Shown here: piece after piece, positions 5,547-5,547 of the stretch
Layout: the number at the start of each line of letters is the position of its first letter
Position numbering within the stretch: the stretch's first letter is position 1
NCBI GenBank assembly: GCA_002311315.1
Contig: DBZZ01000008.1
Location: 5,427-10,973 of the forward strand
Source: Methylococcaceae bacterium UBA1147
GTDB lineage: Bacteria; Pseudomonadota; Gammaproteobacteria; Methylococcales; UBA1147
Length of the DNA stretch: 5,547 nucleotides
Direction: 5' to 3'
Translations under genes and position numbers: made by a program
Notes under the pieces: generated by a model
The model's database searches: none
What the model was told of the DNA's origin: nothing
Seen by the model: only the letters and a program-made list of their open reading frames with translations

Positions 5547-5547
5547 G

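Overview
The window is a gene-poor, partly decayed stretch of bacterial DNA of moderate GC content (about half, judged by eye). The protein families suggest a member of the Planctomycetota or a relative. The first gene has the AHTHxPTIWD / LRVQNC / CPCxHSD pattern I associate with planctomycete hypothetical proteins. The transporter is the long, N-terminally extended form of the YeiH-type putative sulfate exporter and is followed by a small single-span membrane protein. The taxonomic call comes from recall, not a search, and is tentative.

Layout, left to right. 1-274: no gene, a few short repeats. 275-1312 (+): intact protein of unknown function with a Cys/His-rich C-terminal part. 1313-1874: no gene I can support. 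1875-2105 (-): small lipoprotein-like protein with a DUF3761-like Cys motif and a C-terminal membrane helix, with a good sigma70-like promoter at 2142-2171. 2106-2378: divergent intergenic region. 2379-3066 (+): AIM24-family gene broken by one frameshift and one in-frame TAG. 3238-4977 (+): YeiH/PF03601-type transporter, complete except for one in-frame TAA at codon 90. 5011-5247 (+): small membrane protein in apparent operon with the transporter. 5209-5546 (-): convergent strand carrying the C-terminal tail of an unidentified protein and then a short membrane ORF with a good ribosome binding site; its downstream in-frame sequence resembles a decayed MrpF/MnhF subunit of a Na+/H+ antiporter.

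Main message: two adjacent genes, and probably a third on the other strand, carry disabling lesions, yet the protein sequence resumes exactly in the family pattern after each one. The decay therefore looks recent, or some lesions are sequence errors. The transporter stop falls between its N-terminal extension and the YeiH-like core, so a split or re-initiated product is conceivable. Codon reassignment is unlikely: TAG also ends real genes here, the TAG in the AIM24 gene sits at an aromatic position, and one lesion is a frameshift. I found no RNA gene, mobile element or CRISPR array, and nothing that amounts to a new multi-gene system.
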